Shown: in pieces, positions 16,004-26,100 of the stretch | How the letters are laid out: each line of letters starts with the position of its first letter | Position numbering within the stretch: the first letter of the stretch is position 1 | DNA from: an uncultured Flavobacterium sp. | GTDB lineage: Bacteria; Bacteroidota; Bacteroidia; Flavobacteriales; Flavobacteriaceae | NCBI RefSeq assembly: GCF_946481155.1 | Contig: NZ_CAMLMK010000026.1 | Coordinates: 1-28,886, forward strand | Direction: 5' to 3' | DNA: 28,886 nucleotides | Position numbers and translations under genes: made by a program | Notes under the pieces: model-generated | Databases searched by the model: none | The model's input: only the letters and a program-made list of their open reading frames with translations | What the model was told of the DNA's origin: nothing

Positions 16004-17764
16004 TTATACGCCGTGCATCATTTTCTTTAAACGAGGAGACAAAAATGCAAGAATGATTGCAGCCACACCACAAAGAATTACGAACACCATGAAAAACTCA
16101 TACAAATTATGAATCTCAAATCCTGCGAAAGTATTATTCGCCAATGGTAACTGCTCTTTTTCGAATAAGGCAATCTGCTCCGGTGTAAGCGTTATTTTCT
16201 TATCTAAAACATCCTGAAGGTTGATGCCTAATTTTTCGGCTTTTAAGAACTTATCGCCTGTTGCAGGGATAATAGCTCCTAATGATCCCGCTAAAGCGTA
16301 GCCGGCTGCGTTGGAGATAAAGAAAACACCATACAATAATGAAGCAAAACGCTTAGGCGCCAATTTACCTACTAAAGATAATCCGATAGGTGACAAACAA
16401 AGTTCACCCATTGTCTGAATTAGATATAAAAGCATTAACCATTTGATAGCAAGCAATCCGGAATTCCCTAAATCTTTCACATTATGAGCAATAATGAAAT
16501 AACTTAACGCAATTAGCGCTAAACCAAAAGCTTGTTTCATTGGTGAAACCGGCTCTTTGCCTTTAGCTCTTAATTTATCCCAAAGTAAACTAAATGGTAA
16601 GGCTAATACTACTACAAAAAGTCCGTTAAATATCTGAACCATTGAAGGCGGCATATCCCAGCCAAAAATGTTTCTATCTGTTTGATTATCTGCAATAAAT
16701 GTCAATGATGAACCTGCTTGTTCAAAGGCAGCCCAGAAGAAAATAATAAAGAACGAAACAATGTAAATTACCCAAATTCTTTCTCTTTCAATTTTACTTT
16801 CGGCAGAACTCATAATCAGAAATGCCAATGAAATACCTGCAGAATAAATGAATGGGTAAATAAGACCTTTAATTAATTGTCCCATTTCAACGGACGTAAT
16901 GCCAAACTCACCTACTAGTAAAAATCTAAATACAAAAAATAAAGCCACAAATAATGCAATCGCAATACCTATTGATTTACCCGTGAATTTTGCAGTTTGT
17001 GTCTCTCCCTCTTCAAAATCATCGTGTGAATTATGTTTCGGTAAACCTCCAATAGGCCTTCCTTCCGGCGTAACTACATATTTATTTTTAAGGATAAAGA
17101 ACATTAGGGTTCCGATAATCATTGCAAGTGACGCTGCTAAAAACCCCCATTTGAACGCATGGATATCTCTTATGGTATCAAAAGTCCCGTCCGCAAGTTG
17201 CTTATACTTTCCACTAGGCAAAAGGATTTTATTCTTAACGTCGCCTAAGAAAGGACATATGAACTGACCTAAGAAAGCCCCCATGTTGATTCCCATGTAG
17301 AAGATTGTGAATGCAGAATCTAATTTGTTTTTCTCCTGTTTAGGATATAAACTTCCAACCATTGAAGAAATGTTTGGCTTGAAAAACCCGTTTCCAAAAA
17401 TGATTATGAATAAAGCCAACCACATAATTGTTTTGGCACCACTCAAGTTTGAAGTAAAAGTGGAAGCACTTAAAAACAATAAAAACTGACCAATAGCCAT
17501 TAAAGTACCACCCACTAAAATACAATTCCTGTTCCCTAAATACTTATCGGAAATAAACCCCCCTAAAAGAGGTGTTAAATAGCACAATGCTAAGAAACCA
17601 CCATAAATAATTGCCGCGTCAGCTTCTTTTATTAATAGTGAGTTAACCATGAATAAGGTTAAGAGGGCGCGCATTCCGTAGAAGTTGAAACGCTCCCACA
17701 TCTCTGTCCCGAATAATACCCAAAGTCCCTTTGGATGTGCTTGTTTAGCTGTAGTTTCGCTCAT
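16004..17764 (-). CDS. Proton-coupled oligopeptide transporter (POT/PTR2 family), copy 3
   Basis: A 586-residue POT-family carrier with the full set of motifs: ExxERFNFY in TM1 (Glu21, Glu24, Arg25), GFFKPNISS in TM4, FYMGINMGA in TM5, FEQAGSSL in TM7 and GELCLSPIG in TM10. It is longer than copy 1 because of a polar insert after TM5 (around GKYKQLADGTFDTIRD) and another before the last membrane segment (around LDKKITLTPEQIALFEKE). It starts 36 bp after the stop of the dipeptidyl peptidase gene with no terminator between, so peptidase and carrier are probably one transcript: the enzyme makes dipeptides in the periplasm and this carrier imports them. A strong terminator follows. Confidence 0.93.
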   Translation of the reverse strand: MSETTAKQAHPKGLWVLFGTEMWERFNFYGMRALLTLFMVNSLLIKEADAAIIYGGFLALCYLTPLLGGFISDKYLGNRNCILVGGTLMAIGQFLLFLSASTFTSNLSGAKTIMWLALFIIIFGNGFFKPNISSMVGSLYPKQEKNKLDSAFTIFYMGINMGAFLGQFICPFLGDVKNKILLPSGKYKQLADGTFDTIRDIHAFKWGFLAASLAMIIGTLMFFILKNKYVVTPEGRPIGGLPKHNSHDDFEEGETQTAKFTGKSIGIAIALFVALFFVFRFLLVGEFGITSVEMGQLIKGLIYPFIYSAGISLAFLIMSSAESKIERERIWVIYIVSFFIIFFWAAFEQAGSSLTFIADNQTDRNIFGWDMPPSMVQIFNGLFVVVLALPFSLLWDKLRAKGKEPVSPMKQAFGLALIALSYFIIAHNVKDLGNSGLLAIKWLMLLYLIQTMGELCLSPIGLSLVGKLAPKRFASLLYGVFFISNAAGYALAGSLGAIIPATGDKFLKAEKLGINLQDVLDKKITLTPEQIALFEKEQLPLANNTFAGFEIHNLYEFFMVFVILCGVAAIILAFLSPRLKKMMHGV

Positions 17765-17800
17765 TTTTAGTTTTTGGTTTAAAAAATTTATAGTTAGTTA

Positions 17801-19972
17801 TTATAGTTTCTCTTTAATGAAGTTGGTCATTTTAGTGTACAGCTGTAAACGTGTTTTTCCACCATAAATCCCGTGGTTTTTGTCCGGATAAATCGCCCAG
17901 TCAAATTGCTTGTTCGCCTGTACTAGTGCTTCCACCATTTTCATGGTGTTCTGAACATGTACGTTATCATCCGCCGATCCGTGGATTAAAAGGAAATTCC
18001 CTTTTAGTTTACTCACGTGAGTGATAGGCGAGTTGTTATCATATCCGCCAGCGTTTTCCTGCGGTGTCTGCATGTATCTTTCTGTGTAAATACTGTCATA
18101 ATTTCTCCAGCTGGTCACCGGCGCTACTGCGATTGCAGTTTTAAACACGTCCGCTCCCTGAAAAATACAGTTTGACGCCATGAAACCTCCATACGACCAG
18201 CCAAATATACCAATTCTGGATTTGTCAACGTAAGGATAATTTCCAAAAACTTTTGCAGCGTCGATTTGATCTTCTACTTCAAATTTTCCTAACTCTTTTT
18301 GCGTGCATTTTTTGAACTCAGCCCCTTTGAAACCAGTCCCGCGACCATCAACACAAGCAACGATATAACCCTGCTGTGCCAACATCATAAACCAATAATC
18401 GTCTGAACCATTCCAATCGTTATTCACTTGTTGTGATCCGGGACCTGAATACTGATACATGAAAACCGGATATTTCTTAGTCGCATCAAAATCTTTTGGC
18501 TTGATGATCCATGTATTTAGTTTGTGCCCTTTTTCAGTAGTAATTTCCATGAATTCTTTTGAAGGCAATTCGTATTTCGCCAATTTTGTCTCCAACGCCT
18601 CATTCGAAACTATTGTTTTGATCAGTTTTCCTGATTTTGTTTCGTGTAAAGTATGTTTTGGAGCATTCTTCGCACTTGAATACGAGTTGATAAAATATTG
18701 GAAATTCGGACTGAAAGTAGCGCCGTTTGTTCCTGTTTGTGCGGATAAACGCGTTTTAGCGCTTCCGTTTAATTTTATGCTGTAAACATCACGATTGATG
18801 GAGCCGTTTTCGGTTGACTGATAGAAAATCGTTCCTGATTTCTCATCAAAACCGTAATAACCGGTAACTTCCCATTTCCCTTTTGTGATTTGTTTTTTAA
18901 GTTTTCCGCTTTTATCGTAATGGTAGATATGGTTAAAACCGTCTTTTTCTGAAGTCCAGATAAAACTGTTGTCTTTCAGGAACGTCAGGTTATCCGTCAC
19001 GTCGATATAAGCTTTATCTTTTTCGTTCAAAACAATCTTGGTGGCGCCTGAATTTCCATCGATAAACAATAAGTCCAAATTATCCTGATGACGGTTCAAT
19101 ACCTGAGCGCTTAAGGTGTTTGCTTCGCTAGTCCATTCGATTCTGGCGATGTAAAAATCATTGTAGTTGTCTAAATTGATTTTCTTTGTTGCACCCGATT
19201 TTACATCGTATACATGTAAGGAAACCAGGGCATTTTTCTCCCCTGCTTTCGGGTATTTGAATACATTTTGAGCCGGATATAATCCCTGATTATAAAGATC
19301 CATTGAAAATTCGGGAACCGTGGTCTCATCGAAACGGATGAATGCTATCTTATCACTTGCACCATTCCAGTCGAAAGCACGTACAAAAGAGAATTCCTCT
19401 TCATAAACCCAGTCAGTAACGCCATTAATAACAGCATTTTTCTTTCCGTCAGTAGTAATTTGCGTATGTTTTTTACCTGCTAAATCGTAAACATATAAAT
19501 TGTTCTCATGAGCATATCCTATTTTACTGCCGTCAGGGGAAAAAGTAGGCTCCTGCACTTTATAATCGGCTAATTTCGTAAGCGATTTTGTGGCGATGTC
19601 GTAAATAAAATAATTGGCGACAAACGAATGGCGGAAAATCTGGTCTGAATTGTTTGCGATCAGGATTTTCTTTTCGTCTTTGCTGAAGGTATAGCCGTCA
19701 ATACCGTCTAATTCTTTAAAATTTTTGGAGTCGATTAACGTTGCTACTTTCTCAAGTGTTGCAAAATCATACAAATCGATTTGAGAGGATTTTGTGGCAC
19801 GGTCAAAATTTAGCACCGTGTACTGATTGGTATTTTTCATGGCTTCCAAAGCGGTCATTCCCTGCGTTCTGAAAGCACCTCCCCAAATTTCTTCAAGGGT
19901 AATTTTTTGCTGCGCGACTGCCGATAATGACGTTAACAACAACAAAAACAAGCATTTAGTAATATTTTTCAT
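17801..19972 (-). CDS. Dipeptidyl peptidase IV, family S9B, secreted
   Basis: A 723-residue prolyl-oligopeptidase-type enzyme that removes N-terminal dipeptides, typically X-Pro or X-Ala. A signal peptide is present (about residues 1-21, SAVAQ). The DPP-IV N-terminal beta-propeller follows (about 60-450) and contains DWVYEEEF (187-194), the Glu pair that binds the substrate N-terminus. The alpha/beta hydrolase domain (about 490-723) carries the catalytic triad Ser593 in GWSYGG, Asp668 in HGSADDNVH and His700 in DKNHGIYGG. Length fits the family. It heads the minus-strand peptide module ahead of POT copy 3. It diverges from the hybrid kinase at 20199 across 226 bp, which contain no other gene. 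Confidence 0.95.
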   Translation of the reverse strand: MKNITKCLFLLLLTSLSAVAQQKITLEEIWGGAFRTQGMTALEAMKNTNQYTVLNFDRATKSSQIDLYDFATLEKVATLIDSKNFKELDGIDGYTFSKDEKKILIANNSDQIFRHSFVANYFIYDIATKSLTKLADYKVQEPTFSPDGSKIGYAHENNLYVYDLAGKKHTQITTDGKKNAVINGVTDWVYEEEFSFVRAFDWNGASDKIAFIRFDETTVPEFSMDLYNQGLYPAQNVFKYPKAGEKNALVSLHVYDVKSGATKKINLDNYNDFYIARIEWTSEANTLSAQVLNRHQDNLDLLFIDGNSGATKIVLNEKDKAYIDVTDNLTFLKDNSFIWTSEKDGFNHIYHYDKSGKLKKQITKGKWEVTGYYGFDEKSGTIFYQSTENGSINRDVYSIKLNGSAKTRLSAQTGTNGATFSPNFQYFINSYSSAKNAPKHTLHETKSGKLIKTIVSNEALETKLAKYELPSKEFMEITTEKGHKLNTWIIKPKDFDATKKYPVFMYQYSGPGSQQVNNDWNGSDDYWFMMLAQQGYIVACVDGRGTGFKGAEFKKCTQKELGKFEVEDQIDAAKVFGNYPYVDKSRIGIFGWSYGGFMASNCIFQGADVFKTAIAVAPVTSWRNYDSIYTERYMQTPQENAGGYDNNSPITHVSKLKGNFLLIHGSADDNVHVQNTMKMVEALVQANKQFDWAIYPDKNHGIYGGKTRLQLYTKMTNFIKEKL

Positions 19973-20029
19973 AAGATTGATGATAAAAAAACTCCCAATT
20001 TTAGTGAAAATTTATCAATTGACCGCAAT

Positions 20030-20155
20030 TTAATTTGTTAAAAGGAAAAATTGGCTTTAAAAACCTTTTTCCAATCATCGGATTTTTTTACACTTTATCG
20101 ATAAGAATTTAAATTATTCTATCATAAAAAGAGAATTAACAGTTAATTTGTTAAA
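20030..20155. repeat. 13-bp direct repeat in the dpp4/hybrid kinase divergent region
   Basis: TTAATTTGTTAAA occurs at 20030-20042 and again at 20143-20155. Each copy has TTAA at both ends of a short core, so it is partly symmetric. The two copies flank most of the 226-bp divergent region, where binding sites for a shared regulator would be expected. AT-rich background makes chance possible. No perfect TAnnTTTG box was found for either gene. Confidence 0.35.
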
Positions 20156-20198
20156 TTTATGTTAGATACCATAACCAGACCATGTTCAACCTTTCCCC

Positions 20199-23100
20199 AT
20201 GCTTAAAAAAATAGTTTTTTTTGCGCTTCTCTTTCTTTGGTTCCAAAGCGTTATTGGACAGGTTTTTGATTATGCAATTCTCAACCAAAATAGCGGCCTT
20301 CCTTCTTCAACCGTTTTTTCCGTCATCCAGGACAGCAGAAATCTAATTTGGATTGGAACCGATGGCGCCGGATTGGTACGATACGACGGTAAAAACTTCA
20401 AAATCATTAACAAATCGGAGCGCTCCGAAGGTTTCTTTGTTACGGACATTACCGAAGACAACAATAAAAACATAATCGTAGGAACGAAATATACTGGTTT
20501 GCTTGTTTACGATGGCCAAAAATTCATCAGGGATTTTGACCGGAATAACGCGAAATTTACCGGTGAATATGTACAAAAACTTTTCGCCACTCCTTCAGGG
20601 ATCTACTGTTTCACGGAAAGAGAAATCTTCTTACTGAAAAACGACTATTCCATTGAAATTATAGCCACATTTAAATTTCCGTTGGTGATAAACTCACTGT
20701 TCCGGGACAGTTATTCCAATTTTTATTTGGGAACCAACGAAGGCCTTCTCAAAGTAGAAAAAAACAAAGTCTTCCGGTTCGAAGATTCGCGTTTTTCGGG
20801 GTACACCTCTATTGTCATGACCAGCCCGAACGAAGCTTTCATCGGAAATCATAAAGGCGAACTCTATAAATTTAAAAGCACGGGAAAATCTTATGAGATT
20901 AAGCTCGACAGCAAAATAATGCTTCCCAACAACGAGCCTTTTTTCATAAAAAAAATGCTCAAGGGCCGAAGCGGCTTTATCTGGATGGCCGGCGATAAAA
21001 AGCAGGGGTTGGCAATGCACATGCAGGGTTATACCAGTTTTATCAATGAAACCAACGGTTTTACAGGAGAAAATGTCCTTTGCATGTTTCAGGATAAAAG
21101 CGGGCAACTCTACATAGGAACTTATGGCACCGGTTTGTTCCGGACCAGTTCTCAGAATTTCTACAATTACAACAACGTCCCCGAGCTGAAATCGCCTTAT
21201 ATTTTTTCAATCCTCACCACGGAAAAAGGATTGTATGTCGGCATTCTCAATAGCGGCATTTATTATTTTGAAGGGGATGAATATTACGAGCTTCGTGTAA
21301 AACGGAAATACATTAATGGTGAAGGCGCCTCAAGTCTCTTCCGCAATACGAAAAATGAAATTCTGGCCTGTACTTCGAAAGGTATTTATATCGTAAGTGA
21401 AAAAGGGCTTATTCCAACAAAAATAAATGAGAAGCTACCGGATGATTTAAACTTACGCATTCTCAAACAAGATGCTGACAACAGGTATTTTATCGGTTCT
21501 TCGGCCGGTTTGTATATTGCCGACGAAAATTTCAATATCATCACTTCGCTTAACCGAATGCAAGATGACAGTCATCTTTCCAACATCGGTAGCCTGGAAC
21601 AGATCAACAAAAACAATTGGTACATCGGAACCAATACAGGACTTTATAGACTTACGGAAAACGATTCAGGTTCCTTTTCGATTTCTAAACCGATTCTCTC
21701 TAAAACCATAACCACTTCATGCAAGGACAGTCATGGCAACTTCTGGTTTGCTGCCGCTAATGCATTATATGTGCTACATGGTAAAACCATAAAAAAATTT
21801 ACCACTGACAACGGGCTGACTTCCACCTTTATCTATACACTTTCGGCAGATAAGAATTCCAATATTTACCTAGGCACAAACCTGGGAATTGACAAAGTAA
21901 CTGTCACCCCGGAAGGAAAAATCATCAATGTTTATAATTATGATTCGGACAACGGTTTTCGCGGATTGGAGACCAATGCCAGAGCCCAGACTTCGGATGA
22001 GGACGGCAATCTTTTCTTCGGGACTGCCAATGGCCTTTATAAATATTTGACGAATTATGTCCCTAAAACCAAAGACATACCCATTCTTAAAATTACGGGG
22101 GTTGATGTTTTCAATCAGTCGAGAAACTGGGCTTCGGAAGAAGTTTCGGATGATAATTGGTTCAATTTGCCAAAAGATGGCTATAAATTCGAACCAAAAG
22201 AAAATCAGCTGAAATTTACCTTTGGCGTAATCAACTATAAAAACGAAGCAGAAGTTTATTACTCGTATCAGCTCACAGGTGCCGACGAAAATTGGTCGAT
22301 ACCTTCCAAATTAAATGAAGTAACCTATTCCAATCTGCGCCATGGGGATTATACCTTTCAGGTGCGCATGGTCGATAAGCTGGGAAACGTAATAAGCAAG
22401 CCTTCCGCTTTCAATTTCGGGATTGACGCTCCGTTTTACTACAAATGGTGGTTCCTTTTGCCGGTCTTTTTCTTTATCGGATTGTTTCTAAAACTTATTC
22501 TGGATAAAGCTTCGACCTACAATAAGGATTTTATTAAGAATTTTTCAGAAACGGAAGATAACAACGAAGAGATACGAACCTATTTCTTCTTCCTGGGGAT
22601 AATTTTTCCATTGACTGAAGTATTGAACCTTTTCTTCATTAAAAGGGAAAATTCGGAACTGATTATTAATGTGGTGTTTGGGATTTTCTGCTTCCTTATC
22701 TATCTTTTCTCTAAAAAGAACAAGCATTTTTACAAATATATCCAAACCATATTTATCTTTTTTTTAGTTGCCTTTGCTTCCATAACACTTTATAAAATAG
22801 CCGTTTATCCTTTTGAAGTTATCACTTTTACAGAATTCCTCTTAATCGTTTTTTTCTCCTATAGCGTTTTCAAGAATGTGAACCACTATTTGGTTTTCAT
22901 CATCACGCTGTTTATAATTCTCTTTGTATTCTTATTTACAATCTCTTCCGAAACAAAACAGATAATCACGCTGATAAACACCTCTTTCATAATATTGGTA
23001 ATCAATTATGCCCGACGGATTTCCATTTTAAATTCTAATGACAAAATCCTGTTTTCCAATAGCATAATCAACAATTCCAACTCCCTTACCATCGCCACGG

Positions 23101-26100
23101 ACAGAAAAGGAAACCTGACCTTTTGCGGAAGATCCATTGAGAAAATCCTGGGATATACTCCTGAAGAAGTAATGGGCAGCAATTTTTGGAAACTCACAGA
23201 AGACATTGACTTCAACCAAACAATTGATTACAACGATATTTATGTGCCGGATTCGGTATACACCAGAAGGTTAAGATGCAAAAACGGCGACTATAAGTAC
23301 ATTCAGTGGACCGACCAGAAATACCATGACAATCTTTTTGTGGCTAACGGACAGGATATTACCGCTAAGATAAACATGGAAGAGCAATACCGAAATCTGG
23401 TTCAGTTTGCCTCTGATATCATTTTTGAAGTGGACAAGCACGGTTATTTTACTTTTGTCAATCAATTTGCCGAAAAATCGTTGGGTTATCCGCTGGATTA
23501 TATCATCGGGAAACATTTTTCCAGCCTGATAAAACCCGAGCATGCCAAAAACATTGAAAATTATTATTTCAGACAAGGGAACAAACAGAACGATTTTGAT
23601 ATTATTGAATTCCCTATTCTGAAAAGCAATGGCGAAGAAATGTGGGTATCCCAGAAAGTAACCGTCAAAAAAGATGAGAATGGTAAAATTACAGGTTATT
23701 CCGCAATTGTAAGGGACGTAACCAAACTGAAAAAAATCGAACAGGAAGAAAGTCTGCGTGTGGAAAAAAATTCCCGTCTGAACCTGATATCCAACGAACT
23801 ATCGACTTTGAATTTTTTAACTTATCCAAGTCAGCAGGCGCTTATTGAGCATATTTTGCGTGAAGCTTCTATAGCACTTGACATCGATCGCGTGAGTTTA
23901 TGGAACAAAACAGAAGAAGGTATTGAGTTATTCTCGTTATATATAAAAAATACGGATAGCTTTACCGGCGGTGTCACACTTAAGAAATCCGATTACCCGA
24001 TTTACTTCAAAGCCATTGAAAACAATCCTTTCATCGTGGCTTCTGATGCACAAAATCATCCTGAAATCAGCGAATTCAGGGAGGTTTATTTTAAAAATTA
24101 CGAAATCAAGTCGCTGCTGGATTTCCCGATTTATGTTTCCGGGGAATTGAAAGGAGTTACCTGTTATGAAAATACCTCCGAATTAAGAATCTGGTCGACC
24201 GATGAAATAAATTTTGCCAGAACGGTTTCCGATATTATTGCCCTGGCTATTGAAACTTTAAAACGTAAAACGGCCGAAGAGCTTATTATCTACAAAAGTG
24301 AAATTCTTTCTTCCATTACCCAAACCACAGGAAAATTACTGCGAAGCAACAGCTTGAGTGAAATTTTTGAAGCCTCTATGAAATATATTGGACAGGCAAC
24401 AAAAGTAGATCGTTTGTATTATTTTGAAAACGACCTTCACAGCAAGCTTTTAAGCCAGCGCATAGAATGGACCAGCAGAAAAGATCTTCAGGAAATTGAC
24501 AATCCGGAAATGCAGAATATCCCGCACAGCCAGCTTCCTGAATTAATGAGCGTCATATTGGAAAAAAAACCTTATCAGGCTGTTATTAAAGATCTTCCCG
24601 AAGGAAATTTCAAAAAAATGCTGAAAGACCAGCAAATTCTTTCCGTATTGATCCTGCCTATTTTTATTAAAGATGTTTTTCACGGATTTATAGGCTTCGA
24701 CGACTGCACCACAGAAAGAAATTGGAGTGTGGACGAAACAAATATCCTGCAGACTTTTACCAATAATATCGCTTCCACCATAGAAAGGATCAATACTGAA
24801 AAAGCAATTAAGGAGAGCGAGGAAAAATTCCGCTTGCTTGCTAATAACATCCCGGCAACTGTATATTTAGTAAAACAGAATCCGGAAAGAACCAAAGTAT
24901 TCCTTAACGCCGAAGTCGAGAAACTGACAGGGTATACCAGAGAAGACTTTTTCGAAGGCCGCATTTCTCTTTTTGATTTATACCATCCGGAGGAAAAAGA
25001 ACAGGTGACCCGTGAAATTGAAAAATGCATTAAGAACGGAGTACCCTTCCATGTTTCGTGCCGTCTTGTGAGAAAAAATGGCGAAATTGTATGGATTGAG
25101 GAATATGGTGAAGCAATCGCGGTGGAAAATGATGTGCCCTATATCGAAGGGGTTGTAATCGAGACTACCGAACGGAAAAAAATGGAAGAAGCCATCAAGG
25201 AAAAAGAAGTCGCACAGGCCGCCAACCAGGCCAAAACACAATTCCTGGCCAATATGAGCCACGAGATACGAACACCATTAAACGGAATCATTGGTTTCAG
25301 CAACCTGCTTTTGAAATCGAACCTGACATCAGTGCAGGAACAGTATATTGTGACCGTAAATCAATCAGCGGATGCGTTATTGGAAATCGTAAATGACATT
25401 CTCGACCTGTCAAAAATTGAAGCCGGAAAACTGGAGTTGTACATTACAAAATCCAATCTGTATGACGTAGTAAACCAGGTAGTCGACATGGTGAAATATT
25501 CTGCCCATGAAAAGAAACTGGATATGATCATCAACATAAAAGAAGACATTCCGTGCCTGATCTGGATTGATGAAATCCGACTGAAACAAATCTTAGTCAA
25601 TTTATTGTCAAACGCCATTAAATTCACTCAGGAAGGCGAAATCGAACTTGAAATTGAGCATGAGCAGGTCGACAAGGAAATCTCCAGAATGAAATTCTCG
25701 GTAAAAGATACGGGCATCGGCATCAAACCAGAAAACAGACAGAAAATATTCGAGGCTTTCTCTCAGGAAGATAATTCCACAACACGAAAATATGGCGGGA
25801 CCGGATTGGGAATCCCTATTACAGAGAGCTTGCTAAGACTTATGGGCAGCAAACTCGAAATCGAAGACCGACCAACCGGAGGAACGATATTTTTCTTCAA
25901 TCTGGAATTAAAAGCTACTCAATGCGGAACGATTAAGGAAATTAAAAACAACAAAATCGAAAAAATCTTACTCATCGATGATAATGAGAACAGTTGTGAG
26001 GTGATTAGAAGAATGCTGGAACACTATCATATAACGACGCTGGTAAATAAGAATTACCAAAATGCCTACAAATATCTAAATGAAGTATCACTCTTTCTGG

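Noticed and set aside
20044..20072. Hairpin GGAAAAA / TTTTTCC in the divergent region
   Set aside because: Only A:T-rich arms with two G:C pairs and a 15-base loop; likely chance in AT-rich sequence and not placed as a terminator for any gene.
24680..25262. Overlapping minus-strand open frames inside the hybrid kinase
   Set aside because: The plus frame is continuous with GAF, PAS and HisKA domains; the minus frames show no domain pattern.
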